From: JBHGXV01 sp041920505
Lineage (GTDB): Bacteria > Bacillota > Bacilli > Brevibacillales > Brevibacillaceae
Reading direction: 5' to 3'
Assembly (NCBI GenBank): GCA_041920505.1
Contig: JBHGXV010000031.1
Coordinates: 1 to 25,182, forward strand
DNA: 25,182 nucleotides
The translations under genes and the position numbers were made by a program. Of the stretch, positions 1 to 7,522 are shown piece after piece; position 1 is the stretch's first letter, and each line of letters begins with the position of its first letter. The notes below the pieces were generated by a model, which searched no databases, was not told the DNA's origin, and saw nothing but the letters and a program-made list of their open reading frames with translations.

Positions 1-435
1 CAACAGCTACATTCCCACAACTACAAGCTGACGCCGCAACGGGAAGCGACGGTTCGCGTTTTGCTGGAGCATGAACAGGATCATCTGAGCGCGGAGGACG
101 TGTATTTGCTCGTCAAGGAGAAAGCCCCTGAAATCGGCCTCGCCACTGTGTATCGCACACTTGAGTTGTTGAGCGAACTGCGCATCATCCACAAGATGAA
201 CTTCGGTGATGGAGTGGCCCGCTACGATTTGCGCGACGACAACGCGGAGCATCATCACCACCATCTGGTGTGCCTCAATTGCGGAACGGTGGATGAAATT
301 TTCGAAGACCTGCTGACCGGGGCGGAAGAACGGGTACAAACCGTCTACAACTTTGCCATTCTCGACCATCGCCTGACGTTTTACGGCATTTGCCACCGTT
401 GCATCGACAAGGTAAACATCGAAGACTTCAAATAA
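1..435 (+). CDS. fur: Fur-family metalloregulator, 3' part (5' end outside window)
   Basis: This is the C-terminal about 144 residues of a ferric uptake regulator-type repressor, open from base 1 with no start in the window. The end of the winged-helix DNA-binding domain is visible, including the segment ATVYRTLELL that corresponds to the recognition helix. The dimerisation and metal domain follows, with a run of five histidines leading into HHLVCLNCG, a CxxC pair and a second CxxC (CHRC) near the end, as in the structural zinc site of Fur proteins. It is a cytoplasmic metal-dependent transcriptional repressor. In Bacillus subtilis fur sits beside yqzK and xerD, and here yqzK and xerD follow after ald, so Fur is preferred over the paralogues PerR and Zur. 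A terminator begins 5 bp after the stop. An internal TTG at 61 is not a credible start because homology continues upstream of it. Confidence 0.93.
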   Translation, partial: QQLHSHNYKLTPQREATVRVLLEHEQDHLSAEDVYLLVKEKAPEIGLATVYRTLELLSELRIIHKMNFGDGVARYDLRDDNAEHHHHHLVCLNCGTVDEIFEDLLTGAEERVQTVYNFAILDHRLTFYGICHRCIDKVNIEDFK

Positions 436-439
436 GCGG

Positions 440-466
440 ACTTCTCTCTGTGGAGAGAAGTTTTTT
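440..466 (+). terminator. Rho-independent terminator after fur
   Basis: The arm ACTTCTCTC (440-448) pairs perfectly with GAGAGAAGT (453-461) around a TGTG loop, and the T-run covers 461-466. It separates fur from ald. Confidence 0.85.
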
Positions 467-483
467 CATGCCTGTGTCTCCGT

Positions 484-515
484 TTGTAACCTCTGTGTCC
501 GAATCGGCCATACTA
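484..515 (+). promoter_or_regulatory. Candidate ald promoter, sigma class uncertain (forespore-like -10)
   Basis: Between the fur terminator and ald, GGCCATACTA (506-515) fits the sigma-F -10 consensus GGNNANANTR at every fixed position and contains the sigma-G-type CATACTA. The -35 region (GTAAC, 486-490) fits poorly. Read as sigma-A it would be TTGTAA (484-489) and CATACT with a long 19-bp spacer. Something must drive ald after the fur terminator, but which sigma factor does so cannot be settled from sequence. Confidence 0.3.
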
Positions 516-550
516 CGGGTGAAACGCCATTCGATCAGGAGGGAACTTCG

Positions 551-1699
551 GTGACTGCAGCCAATGTGATGACAATCGGCGTGCCCAAGGAAATCAAGAA
601 CAACGAAAACCGCGTCGGCTTGACGCCGGCTGGTGTAGCCGCCTACACCCAGGCGGGCCATCAGGTGATCGTCGAGACCCAGGCCGGCCTCGGCAGCGGG
701 TTTACCGACGAAGACTACGCGGCGGCAGGTGCGCGCATCGCGCCGACGGCCAAACAGGTTTGGGAAACGGCGGACATGATCTGCAAGGTAAAGGAACCGT
801 TGCCAGCCGAGTACCCGTACTTTCGCGAGAATCTGATTCTGTTTACGTATCTGCACCTGGCTCCGGAAAAAGAGTTGACCGAACGGCTGCGCGCAAGCGG
901 GGTGGCGGCGATCGCCTACGAGACAATCCAGACGGACGACGGCGCCCTGCCGCTCTTGATGCCGATGAGCGAAGTGGCTGGCCGTATGTCCGTACAGATT
1001 GGCGCTCAGTTCCTGGAGAAGCCCCACGGCGGCAAAGGGGTGCTGTTGGGCGGAGTGCCGGGTGTGTTGCCCGGCAAGGTGGTGATCATCGGCGGCGGGG
1101 TCGTCGGGACGAACGCGGCCAAGATGGCGGTCGGGATGGGGGCGGACGTGTGCATCATCGACATCAACGCCAATCGCCTGCGCGAGCTGGACGACATGTA
1201 CCAAGGGTGTTTGCGCACGCTGATGTCCAACAGCTACAATATCGCCCAAGCGGTCAAGGAAGCGGATTTGCTGATTGGCGCGGTGCTGATTCCGGGAGCG
1301 CGGGCGCCGCGACTGGTGACGGAAGACATGGTCAAAACGATGGCGCCAGGATCGGTCATCGTCGACGTGGCGATCGATCAGGGCGGTTCGATCGAAACGA
1401 TCGATCGGGTCACCACCCACAGCGACCCGACTTATGTGAAGCACGGTGTCGTGCATTACGCCGTCGCCAACATGCCGGGGGCGGTGCCGAGAACGTCCAC
1501 CATCGCCCTGACCAACGTAACGCTTCCCTTTGGCCTGCAACTGGCCAACAAGGGGTGCCGCCGCGCCATTCAGGAAAATCGCGCGCTGGCCAGAGGCGTC
1601 AACGTCATCAAGGGGCACATCGTTTATGAGGCGGTGGCCAGATCGCTCGGCCTACCCTACACGCCGCTGGAAACCGTTCTCCAGGAAGGGCCGCTGTGA
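551..1699 (+). CDS. ald: Alanine dehydrogenase
   Basis: This 382-residue NAD-dependent L-alanine dehydrogenase (EC 1.4.1.1) interconverts alanine and pyruvate plus ammonia in the cytoplasm. The N-terminal IGVPKEIKNNENRV motif, the KVKEP segment with catalytic Lys81, His102 in YLHLAP, the Rossmann loop GGGVVG (181-186) and Asp276 in DVAIDQGG are all present. These match K75, H96 and D270 of characterised enzymes with a constant offset of six. The GTG at 551 is chosen because AGGAGGG (537-543) lies 7 bp upstream. It adds six residues compared with the family, and the ATG at 569 that would give the usual length has no ribosome binding site. In Bacillus subtilis ald is elsewhere and is needed for normal sporulation; its place between fur and yqzK here is unusual. 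About 65 bp separate it from the next gene, with no clear terminator. Confidence 0.95.
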   Translation: MTAANVMTIGVPKEIKNNENRVGLTPAGVAAYTQAGHQVIVETQAGLGSGFTDEDYAAAGARIAPTAKQVWETADMICKVKEPLPAEYPYFRENLILFTYLHLAPEKELTERLRASGVAAIAYETIQTDDGALPLLMPMSEVAGRMSVQIGAQFLEKPHGGKGVLLGGVPGVLPGKVVIIGGGVVGTNAAKMAVGMGADVCIIDINANRLRELDDMYQGCLRTLMSNSYNIAQAVKEADLLIGAVLIPGARAPRLVTEDMVKTMAPGSVIVDVAIDQGGSIETIDRVTTHSDPTYVKHGVVHYAVANMPGAVPRTSTIALTNVTLPFGLQLANKGCRRAIQENRALARGVNVIKGHIVYEAVARSLGLPYTPLETVLQEGPL

Positions 1700-1764
1700 G
1701 CATGCAAATGCGGACAGGCGCATAAGATGGGATATAGCCTGGGGCAACGGAGGAGGGTGACGCC

Positions 1765-2004
1765 ATGCGAACGACCATTCGCCGCCTGCTGGAATTGATC
1801 CGCTTCTTCCTCGTGTTTGTCACGTGTTCCCTGCTCTGTTACTTCGTCGTCACGCTGTTGTCCGAAAGGTTCTTGCCGGCCAATCCGTACCGGGAGCCGC
1901 ACGGCAACGCGGTCAAGGTGGTCAAGCTGATCCAGGGAACGGCTTCGCATGACCTCGACTGGTACTACGACCGCTTGCAACTGTTCTACCTGGTGGGCGA
2001 GTGA
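1765..2004 (+). CDS. yqzK: DUF4227 small membrane protein (YqzK-like)
   Basis: This is a 79-residue protein of unknown function. One hydrophobic membrane segment runs from about residue 11 to 32 (LIRFFLVFVTCSLLCYFVVTLL), preceded by an arginine-rich N-terminus. A conserved-looking C-terminal part holds NPYREP and a WYYDRLQLFY motif. Size, architecture and position immediately before xerD match the DUF4227/YqzK proteins of Bacillales, which lie between fur and xerD. The ATG at 1765 has a strong GGAGGAGGG (1749-1757) 7 bp upstream. A hairpin follows the stop. The family assignment rests mainly on synteny and the membrane/WYYDRL pattern; no biochemical role can be read from the sequence. Confidence 0.8.
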   Translation: MRTTIRRLLELIRFFLVFVTCSLLCYFVVTLLSERFLPANPYREPHGNAVKVVKLIQGTASHDLDWYYDRLQLFYLVGE

Positions 2005-2007
2005 CGT

Positions 2008-2040
2008 CCTCTTTTTTTCCTCAGAAAAAAGAGGAGTTTT
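2008..2040 (+). terminator. Probable terminator between yqzK and xerD
   Basis: CCTCTTTTTT (2008-2017) pairs perfectly with AAAAAAGAGG (2025-2034) around a 7-nt loop, followed by a short T-run (2037-2040). The stem is AU-rich and the T-tract short, so it may be only partly efficient. Confidence 0.55.
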
Positions 2041-2102
2041 CTTGTTTGATGTGGAAGGAAGTACGGGATACATTCACCTGACATTGAAGGGATCGTCGTT
2101 CA

Positions 2103-2990
2103 ATGGATACGCTCATCGACCACTTTACCCACTTTCTCGCCGTCGAAAAGGGGCTGGCCGCCAATACGCTGGAGTCGTACCAACGCGATCTGGTCGCGTA
2201 CGCCGCCTACTTGCGCGAACAAGGCGTCACCGACATCCAGGAGACGACCCGCAGCCACATCGTCGGCTACCTGACGATGTTGCAGGAAAAGGGGCGGGCG
2301 ACGGCTACCCTGTCGCGCAACATGGCTTCCATCCGGGCGTTTTACCAGTTTCTCGTCCGCGACAAGTACCTGGACAAGGACCCTTCGATCCATCTGGAGA
2401 CACCCAAGATCGAAAAACGCCTGCCCAAGGTCTTGTCCGTCGAGGAAGTGGAGCGGCTCCTGGACGGACCGGCGATGAACCATCCCATCGGCATCCGGGA
2501 CAAGGCGATGCTGGAGCTGTTGTACGCCACCGGCATCCGCGTCTCCGAACTGGTTCATCTCAACATCGGCGACGTCAATCTGGAGATGGGGTTCCTCAAA
2601 TGCATGGGCAAGGGCTCCAAGGAGCGGATCATTCCGCTCGGCAAAATCGCGATTGACGTGGTCCGCCGGTACATAGAAGCGGGGCGCCCGCGCCTGCTCA
2701 AGGCCAAGGCAGAGCCCGCGATGTTCCTCAACCATCTGGGCCGGAGGATCACCCGCCAGGGGTTTTGGAAAATCATCAAAAAATACGCCGCATTGGCCAA
2801 CATTCACGCGGTGATCACACCCCACACCCTGCGTCACTCGTTTGCCACCCATCTGTTGGAAAACGGCGCCGATCTGCGTTCCGTCCAGGAAATGCTGGGA
2901 CACGCAGACATCTCGACGACGCAAATCTATACCCACGTGACCCGCACGCGCATCAAGGACGTCTATGCGAAAACCCACCCGAGAGCATAG
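2103..2990 (+). CDS. xerD: Site-specific tyrosine recombinase XerD
   Basis: This 295-residue tyrosine recombinase has an N-terminal SAM-like core-binding domain (about 1-90) and a C-terminal catalytic domain. The full catalytic set is visible: Arg146 (ATGIRVSEL), Lys170 (MGKGSKER), His241 and Arg244 (HTLRHSFATH), His267 (LGHAD) and the nucleophile Tyr276 (TQIYTHV). With XerC it resolves chromosome dimers at dif near the terminus in the FtsK-linked reaction. The length is that of XerD, and location next to yqzK and deoB matches B. subtilis xerD (ripX). The ATG at 2103 has only a modest upstream AAGGGA (2087-2092), but an in-frame stop at 2085 prevents a longer reading. A terminator overlaps its stop codon. 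Confidence 0.95.
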   Translation: MDTLIDHFTHFLAVEKGLAANTLESYQRDLVAYAAYLREQGVTDIQETTRSHIVGYLTMLQEKGRATATLSRNMASIRAFYQFLVRDKYLDKDPSIHLETPKIEKRLPKVLSVEEVERLLDGPAMNHPIGIRDKAMLELLYATGIRVSELVHLNIGDVNLEMGFLKCMGKGSKERIIPLGKIAIDVVRRYIEAGRPRLLKAKAEPAMFLNHLGRRITRQGFWKIIKKYAALANIHAVITPHTLRHSFATHLLENGADLRSVQEMLGHADISTTQIYTHVTRTRIKDVYAKTHPRA

Positions 2991-3003
2991 CGCTCTCTTT
3001 TTT
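2981..3003 (+). terminator. Terminator overlapping the xerD stop codon
   Basis: GAGAGC (2981-2986) pairs with GCTCTC (2992-2997) around a 5-nt loop that includes the xerD TAG, followed by six T (2998-3003). It isolates xerD from the deoB operon. Confidence 0.75.
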
Positions 3004-3010
3004 CGCGTCA

Positions 3011-3030
3011 GTTGTCAGACGTCTGTCCAC
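3011..3030 (+). promoter_or_regulatory. 20-bp dyad in the deoB leader, candidate operator
   Basis: GTTGTCAGACGTCTGTCCAC is symmetric about 3020/3021. Sixteen of its 20 positions are self-complementary and the central ten (CAGACGTCTG) are a perfect palindrome. It lies between the xerD terminator and the deoB ribosome binding site, where a repressor of the nucleoside operon would be expected to bind. The regulator is not identifiable. The dyad has no T-run and does not resemble a terminator. Confidence 0.4.
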
Positions 3031-3049
3031 TAGCAGAGGAGGAAGGATT

Positions 3050-4225
3050 ATGCCACGCTTTCCACGAGTTTTCTTGATTGTTTTGGACAGTGTCGGGATC
3101 GGCGAACTGCCCGACGCTGACCGTTTTGACGACCAAGGGGCCAACACGCTCGGACACATCGCCGAACGGGTAAACGACTTCGCCCTGCCCAACCTGGCAA
3201 ACCTTGGCCTTGGTCGCATCGCGCCGTTGCGCAACGTTTTGGCAGTGGCGGAGCCGAAGGCGCACTGGGGGAAAATGAAGGAAATCTCCATGGGCAAGGA
3301 CACCACCACCGGCCATTGGGAGATCATGGGATTGCACGTCTCCACCCCGTTTCGCACGTATCCCGACGGGTTTCCGGCCGAACTGATCCGCGAATTCGAG
3401 CAGCGGATCGGCCGCAAGGTGCTGGGCAACAAGGTGGCCTCCGGCACACAGATCATCGAGGAACTGGGCGAAGAGCACATGCGCACCGGGGCGGTGATCG
3501 TCTACACGTCGGCCGACAGCGTGTTCCAGATCGCCGCGCACGAAGAGATCGTTCCGCTTGAGGAGCTGTACGACATCTGCAAGGTGGCCCGCGAGTTGAC
3601 GCTAAGAGACGAGTTTGCCGTTACCCGCGTGATCGCTCGGCCGTTCGTCGGACAGCCGGGGGCGTTTGTGCGCACGCCCAACCGGCATGACTATTCTGTC
3701 AAGCCGTTTGCGCCGACCGTGATGAACCGGCTGGTGGACAATGGCTGGGAGTCGATCGCCATCGGCAAGATCGCCGACATCTACGCCGACGAAGGGATTA
3801 CCCGCTCGATCCGCACCAGGGACAACATGGACGGAGTGGACCAGTTGCTCAAGACGATGGGCGAGTCGTTCTCGGGGCTTAGTTTCGTCAACCTGGTCGA
3901 TTTTGACGCCAAGTACGGCCATCGCCGCGATCCCGAAGGCTACGGCCGCGCCCTGATGGAATTCGACGCCCGGGTGCCGGAGATTTTGGCAGGCTTGCGC
4001 GACGACGATCTGTTGATCATCACCGCTGACCACGGCAACGATCCGGTGCACCACGGCACCGACCACACGCGCGAATACGTGCCGCTTCTGGTCTATCACA
4101 AGCGGCTCGCCAAAGGGGAATCCCTCGGCGTCCGCGAGACGTTTGCCGACCTCGGCGCCACCATCGCCGACAATTTCGGCGTGCCGATGCCGACTATCGG
4201 CCGCAGTTTTCTTGCGCAGTTGTAA
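3050..4225 (+). CDS. deoB: Phosphopentomutase
   Basis: This 391-residue phosphopentomutase (EC 5.4.2.7) of the alkaline phosphatase superfamily interconverts ribose or deoxyribose 1-phosphate and 5-phosphate. It links the downstream nucleoside phosphorylases to central metabolism. Residue numbers coincide with those reported for the Bacillus cereus enzyme: Asp13 (LDSVGIGE), the phosphorylated Thr85 in KDTTTGHW, Asp286 and His291 (DFDAKYGHR), Asp327 and His328 (ADHGNDP) and His339, the two-manganese ligand set. The ATG at 3050 is fixed by AGGAGGAAGG at 3037-3046 and by the family N-terminus PRVFLIVLDS. A longer in-frame reading runs back into xerD and is rejected. It is the first gene of a four-gene operon; the next gene starts 16 bp after its stop. 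Confidence 0.96.
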   Translation: MPRFPRVFLIVLDSVGIGELPDADRFDDQGANTLGHIAERVNDFALPNLANLGLGRIAPLRNVLAVAEPKAHWGKMKEISMGKDTTTGHWEIMGLHVSTPFRTYPDGFPAELIREFEQRIGRKVLGNKVASGTQIIEELGEEHMRTGAVIVYTSADSVFQIAAHEEIVPLEELYDICKVARELTLRDEFAVTRVIARPFVGQPGAFVRTPNRHDYSVKPFAPTVMNRLVDNGWESIAIGKIADIYADEGITRSIRTRDNMDGVDQLLKTMGESFSGLSFVNLVDFDAKYGHRRDPEGYGRALMEFDARVPEILAGLRDDDLLIITADHGNDPVHHGTDHTREYVPLLVYHKRLAKGESLGVRETFADLGATIADNFGVPMPTIGRSFLAQL

Positions 4226-4240
4226 GGAGGAGAAAAAGAG

Positions 4241-5056
4241 ATGCTGAAAGAGAAGATCGCAGAAGCCAAAGCGCTGATTGAAAGCAAAATCGACGGCAAA
4301 CCGGACATTGGCCTTGTGCTCGGTTCCGGGCTCGGGGTGATGGCCGACGAAATCGAGGACGCGGTGGTGATCCCGTACCAAGAAATCCCCCACTTCACCA
4401 CCTCCACCGTCGTCGGACACAAGGGCCAACTCGTCGTCGGCCGTCTGGAAGGCAAACGGGTGGTGGCGATGCAGGGGCGGTTCCACTATTATGAAGGGCA
4501 CAGCCTGGACGCCGTCACTTTCCCGATCCGGGTGATGAAAGCGATCGGGGTCGAGACGATCATCGTCACCAACGCCGCCGGAGGGATCAACACCGGATAC
4601 CGTCCGGGGGATCTGATGCTGATTCGCGACCATTTGAACATGACGTTTCGCAATCCGTTGATCGGCCCCAACGACGACGAACTGGGTCCGCGTTTCCCTG
4701 ACATGTCGGAGGCGTACTCGGCCCGTTTGCGCGAGGTGGCCAAACAGGCGGCCGCCGAGCTGGGAATTGACGTCCGCGAAGGGGTTTACGTTGGTCTGCT
4801 CGGTCCAAGCTACGAGACCCCTGCCGAGATCCGCATGCTGCGCATTCTGGGCGGGGACGCCGTCGGCATGTCCACCGTACCGGAAGTGATCGTCGCCCGC
4901 CACATGGGCGTCGAAGTGCTGGGGATTTCCTGCATCAGCAACATGGCCGCCGGGATTTTGCCGCAACCGCTCAGTCACGAAGAAGTGATGGAAACCACGG
5001 AAAAGGTGAAAACCCAGTTTATCGGACTGATTCACGGCATCCTGAGAAAGCTGTAG
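4241..5056 (+). CDS. punA: Purine nucleoside phosphorylase, 6-oxopurine type (PupG/PunA)
   Basis: This 271-residue trimeric-type purine nucleoside phosphorylase (EC 2.4.2.1) converts inosine or guanosine plus phosphate to free base and pentose 1-phosphate. The phosphate-binding LGSGLG loop (27-32), GH59-60, and QGRFHYYEG (78-86) are present. The base-recognition residues are canonical: Glu192 in SYETPAE and Asn234 in CISNMAAG, which align with Glu201 and Asn243 of mammalian enzymes. It is therefore probably the functional orthologue of B. subtilis PupG. The ATG at 4241 follows AAGGAGGAG (4225-4232). Its stop lies 10 bp before the second paralogue's chosen start, so translational coupling is likely. 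Confidence 0.93.
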   Translation: MLKEKIAEAKALIESKIDGKPDIGLVLGSGLGVMADEIEDAVVIPYQEIPHFTTSTVVGHKGQLVVGRLEGKRVVAMQGRFHYYEGHSLDAVTFPIRVMKAIGVETIIVTNAAGGINTGYRPGDLMLIRDHLNMTFRNPLIGPNDDELGPRFPDMSEAYSARLREVAKQAAAELGIDVREGVYVGLLGPSYETPAEIRMLRILGGDAVGMSTVPEVIVARHMGVEVLGISCISNMAAGILPQPLSHEEVMETTEKVKTQFIGLIHGILRKL

Positions 5057-5066
5057 GAGGATGGGT

Positions 5067-5894
5067 ATGGAAAACAAAGCAGCCAAGATCAAAGCGGCGG
5101 CCGCCTATATCGCGGAGCGGATCGGCGGTTCTGTGCAGCCGCGCGTCGGGCTGATCCTCGGTTCGGGGCTGGGCGTGCTCGCCGAGGAAATCGAGCAGCC
5201 GGTCGTCATCCCGTACGAAGAGATTCCTCATTTCCCCGTCTCGACGGTGGCCGGGCACGCGGGCCGGCTCGTCATCGGCCGACTGAACGGCACGCCGGTG
5301 GTGTCGATGCAGGGCCGGTTCCACTACTACGAAGGGTACGGCATGGACGTGGTTACGTTCCCGGTGTATGTGATGAAACAGCTCGGCGTTGACACGCTGA
5401 TTGTCACCAACGCCGCCGGGGGGATGAACCGCGCGTTTCAGCCCGGCGATCTGATGATCATTACCGACCACATCAACCTGACCGGCGACAATCCGTTGAT
5501 CGGCCCCAACCTGGACGAGTTCGGCCCGCGCTTTCCCGACATGTCCCGGGCGTACACGCCCGAGTTGGTGCGGCTGGCGGAGGCGAAGGCGGCCGAATTG
5601 GGCATTCGCGTGCAAAAAGGGGTGTATTGCGCCATCAGCGGGCCGACGTACATGACCCCGTCGGAGTTGATCATGCTGGCCCGCGTAGGCGGTGACGCCG
5701 TCGGCATGTCCACGGCGCCTGAGGTGATTGCGGCCTGCCACGCTGGACTTCGCGTGCTGGGCATCTCCTGCATCACGGACATGGCGATCGGCGAGGAGTT
5801 GGAACCGCTGACCCACGAGCAGGTCATGGAAGTGGCCAACAGCACCCGACCACGCTTCATCGCACTGGTGAAACAAATCGCAGCGGAGGTGTAA
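5067..5894 (+). CDS. Second purine nucleoside phosphorylase paralogue with altered base pocket
   Basis: This 275-residue protein is a tandem paralogue of the preceding enzyme, with the same fold motifs: LGSGLG (31-36), GH63-64, QGRFHYYEG (82-90) and VTNAAGGMN. The phosphate and ribose sites look intact. The base pocket does not: the usual Glu (human 201) is Met196 in TYMTPSE, and the usual Asn (243) is Asp238 in CITDMAIG. The neighbouring STVPE is STAPE. Methylthioadenosine phosphorylases also lack that Glu and carry Asp at the second position. An Asn-to-Asp change in human PNP is known to allow adenosine use. A 6-aminopurine specificity is thus inferred. The ATG at 5067 is preferred because TAGGAGG (5054-5060) directly abuts the alternative ATG at 5061 but lies 6 bp from 5067. 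The stop is 4 bp from pdp. Confidence 0.88.
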   Translation: MENKAAKIKAAAAYIAERIGGSVQPRVGLILGSGLGVLAEEIEQPVVIPYEEIPHFPVSTVAGHAGRLVIGRLNGTPVVSMQGRFHYYEGYGMDVVTFPVYVMKQLGVDTLIVTNAAGGMNRAFQPGDLMIITDHINLTGDNPLIGPNLDEFGPRFPDMSRAYTPELVRLAEAKAAELGIRVQKGVYCAISGPTYMTPSELIMLARVGGDAVGMSTAPEVIAACHAGLRVLGISCITDMAIGEELEPLTHEQVMEVANSTRPRFIALVKQIAAEV

Positions 5895-5898
5895 AGGG

Positions 5899-7200
5899 AT
5901 GCGCATGGTGGATTTGATTGCCAAAAAGCGGGATGGTGGCGAACACACCAGCGAGGAGATTCAGTTTATTGTGAGCGGATACACAGAGGGAACGATCCCC
6001 GACTACCAGATGTCGGCTTGGGCGATGGCCGTGCTGTTTCGCGGCATGACGCCCCGTGAGACGGCAGACCTGACGCTTGCCATGGCCGCGTCCGGCGAAC
6101 AGTTGGACCTCTTTGGCATCCCCGGAATCAAGGTGGACAAACACAGTACCGGCGGCGTCGGCGACAAGACCACGCTGGTCGTGGCTCCGCTGGTGGCGGC
6201 GGCCGGTATTCCCGTGGCCAAGATGTCCGGCCGCGGACTGGGACATTCCGGCGGTACCCTCGACAAGCTGGAGTCGATCCCCGGCTTTCGGGTGGAACGG
6301 ACGCGGGAGCAGTTTCTTCGCCAGGTACGGGACGTCGGCGTGGCGATTATCGGACAGAGCGGCAATCTCACTCCTGCCGACAAAAAACTGTACGCGTTGC
6401 GCGACGTGACCGCGACCGTGGAAGCCGTTCCATTGATTGCCAGCTCGATCATGTCCAAGAAAATTGCGGCCGGGGCGGACGCGATTATTCTTGACGTCAA
6501 GGTGGGCAAAGGAGCCTTCATGAAAACGCTGGAAGAGGCAGAGATCCTGGCGAAAGCGATGGTGGAGATCGGCCGCCAGGTGGGGCGTGAGACGGTGGCT
6601 GTCATCAGCGACATGAACCAACCGCTCGGCCGCGCCGTCGGCAATGCCCTGGAAGTGAAAGAGGCGGTACAGACGCTTCGCGGCCAGGGGCCGGCCGATT
6701 TGACAGAGCTTGCCTTGACCATTGGCGCCCACATGCTGGTTCTCGCCAAGAAGTCGGATGATGTTTCCGCCGCCCGCAGCCATTTGGAAGAGCTGCTGCG
6801 CTCCGGCCGGGCCTTCGAGAAGTTTTGTGAGATGGTGGCCGCGCAAGAAGGAGATCCCGATGCCGTGCGCGATCTGAGCCGTCTGCCCCAGGCCAGCCTG
6901 CAGGTTGAAGTCAAGGCGAAGAGCGACGGGTTCGTGTCGGCGATTGACGCCGAGAGGATCGGTCACGCCTCCGTTCTCTTGGGAGCCGGCCGGTTGACCA
7001 AGGAGATGCCGATCGATCTTTCCGTCGGGATCGTCTTGCAAAAAAAGGTGGGAGACCCCATTTCTTCCGGAGAAACGCTCGCGGTGATTCACGCCAACGA
7101 CCGTGATCTGGCCGAAGCGGCATCCCAGGAAGTGGATGAGGCCTTTGCCATCCAGGCGTCGGCGGTTTCCGCAGGCACGCTCATTTATAAAATTTTGTGA
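5899..7200 (+). CDS. pdp: Pyrimidine-nucleoside phosphorylase
   Basis: This 433-residue pyrimidine-nucleoside phosphorylase (EC 2.4.2.2) of the thymidine phosphorylase / anthranilate phosphoribosyltransferase-like family cleaves uridine, thymidine and deoxyuridine with phosphate. An all-alpha N-terminal domain carries the phosphate-binding KHSTGGVGDK (81-90) and the family signature SGRGLGHSGGTLDKLESI (110-127). The C-terminal alpha/beta cap domain includes KAKSDGFVSAIDAERIG. The family N-terminus MRMVDLI supports the ATG at 5899 over the ATG at 5905; GGAGGT (5885-5890) sits 8 bp upstream, inside the end of the previous gene. It is the last gene of the deoB operon and is followed by a strong terminator. 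In B. subtilis pdp lies in another operon, so its presence here is lineage-specific. Confidence 0.95.
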   Translation: MRMVDLIAKKRDGGEHTSEEIQFIVSGYTEGTIPDYQMSAWAMAVLFRGMTPRETADLTLAMAASGEQLDLFGIPGIKVDKHSTGGVGDKTTLVVAPLVAAAGIPVAKMSGRGLGHSGGTLDKLESIPGFRVERTREQFLRQVRDVGVAIIGQSGNLTPADKKLYALRDVTATVEAVPLIASSIMSKKIAAGADAIILDVKVGKGAFMKTLEEAEILAKAMVEIGRQVGRETVAVISDMNQPLGRAVGNALEVKEAVQTLRGQGPADLTELALTIGAHMLVLAKKSDDVSAARSHLEELLRSGRAFEKFCEMVAAQEGDPDAVRDLSRLPQASLQVEVKAKSDGFVSAIDAERIGHASVLLGAGRLTKEMPIDLSVGIVLQKKVGDPISSGETLAVIHANDRDLAEAASQEVDEAFAIQASAVSAGTLIYKIL

Positions 7201-7206
7201 GATCAG

Positions 7207-7243
7207 AAGGCAAGGAGAAAACCCGCTTTTCTCCTTGCCTTTT
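7207..7243 (+). terminator. Strong terminator after pdp
   Basis: A perfect 15-bp stem, 7207-7221 with 7227-7241, closes a CCCGC loop. The right arm ends in TT and runs into a short T-tract. It ends the deoB-punA-punA-pdp transcript. Confidence 0.85.
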
Positions 7244-7332
7244 CGCAAAATGGGAATGGTCTGATTTATAAAAATTTATTTTTTGTTCGAACCTGATTTA
7301 CAATGTTTTATTTTTCTCTCAGTCAAATTCCG

Positions 7333-7361
7333 TTGACACCGCTAGTGATTCCGTTTATGTT
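7333..7361 (+). promoter_or_regulatory. Sigma-A promoter for the opp operon
   Basis: A perfect TTGACA (7333-7338), a 17-bp spacer and TATGTT (7356-7361) lie in an AT-rich block unlike its surroundings. Transcription would start near 7369, giving a leader of about 285 nt before oppA. Confidence 0.65.
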
Positions 7362-7436
7362 TAATGTGACAGCGGAAATGTTAAAGTTTTGCGAATTTCG
7401 TAAAAAGCGCATGAAAACCATTTTACATACCAGAGA

Positions 7437-7474
7437 GGCTTCGCCGTTGCCATCACATCCGATGCGGCGAAGCC
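7437..7474 (+). promoter_or_regulatory. oppA leader hairpin 1
   Basis: GGCTTCGCCG (7437-7446) pairs perfectly with CGGCGAAGCC (7465-7474) across an 18-nt loop. There is no T-run. The arm core CTTCGCCG/CGGCGAAG is identical to that of hairpin 2, so the two can exchange partners. Confidence 0.55.
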
Positions 7475-7522
7475 CATTCAATCGACAGAGTTGACTGATT
7501 CTTCAAAGAAGACGGTACTCAT

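Noticed and set aside
3602..5092. Reading deoB from an upstream in-frame start inside xerD
   Set aside because: The longer frame (from 2765) overlaps conserved xerD catalytic residues; the family start and a strong ribosome binding site lie at 3050. The minus-strand frame here is also a shadow.
7250..7332. A second promoter TTGTTC (7283) / TACAAT (7299) in the opp leader
   Set aside because: The spacer is only 10 bp.
7303..7494. A 63-codon plus-strand frame in the oppA leader
   Set aside because: It has no ribosome binding site and overlaps the sigma-A promoter and hairpin 1; composition is not protein-like.
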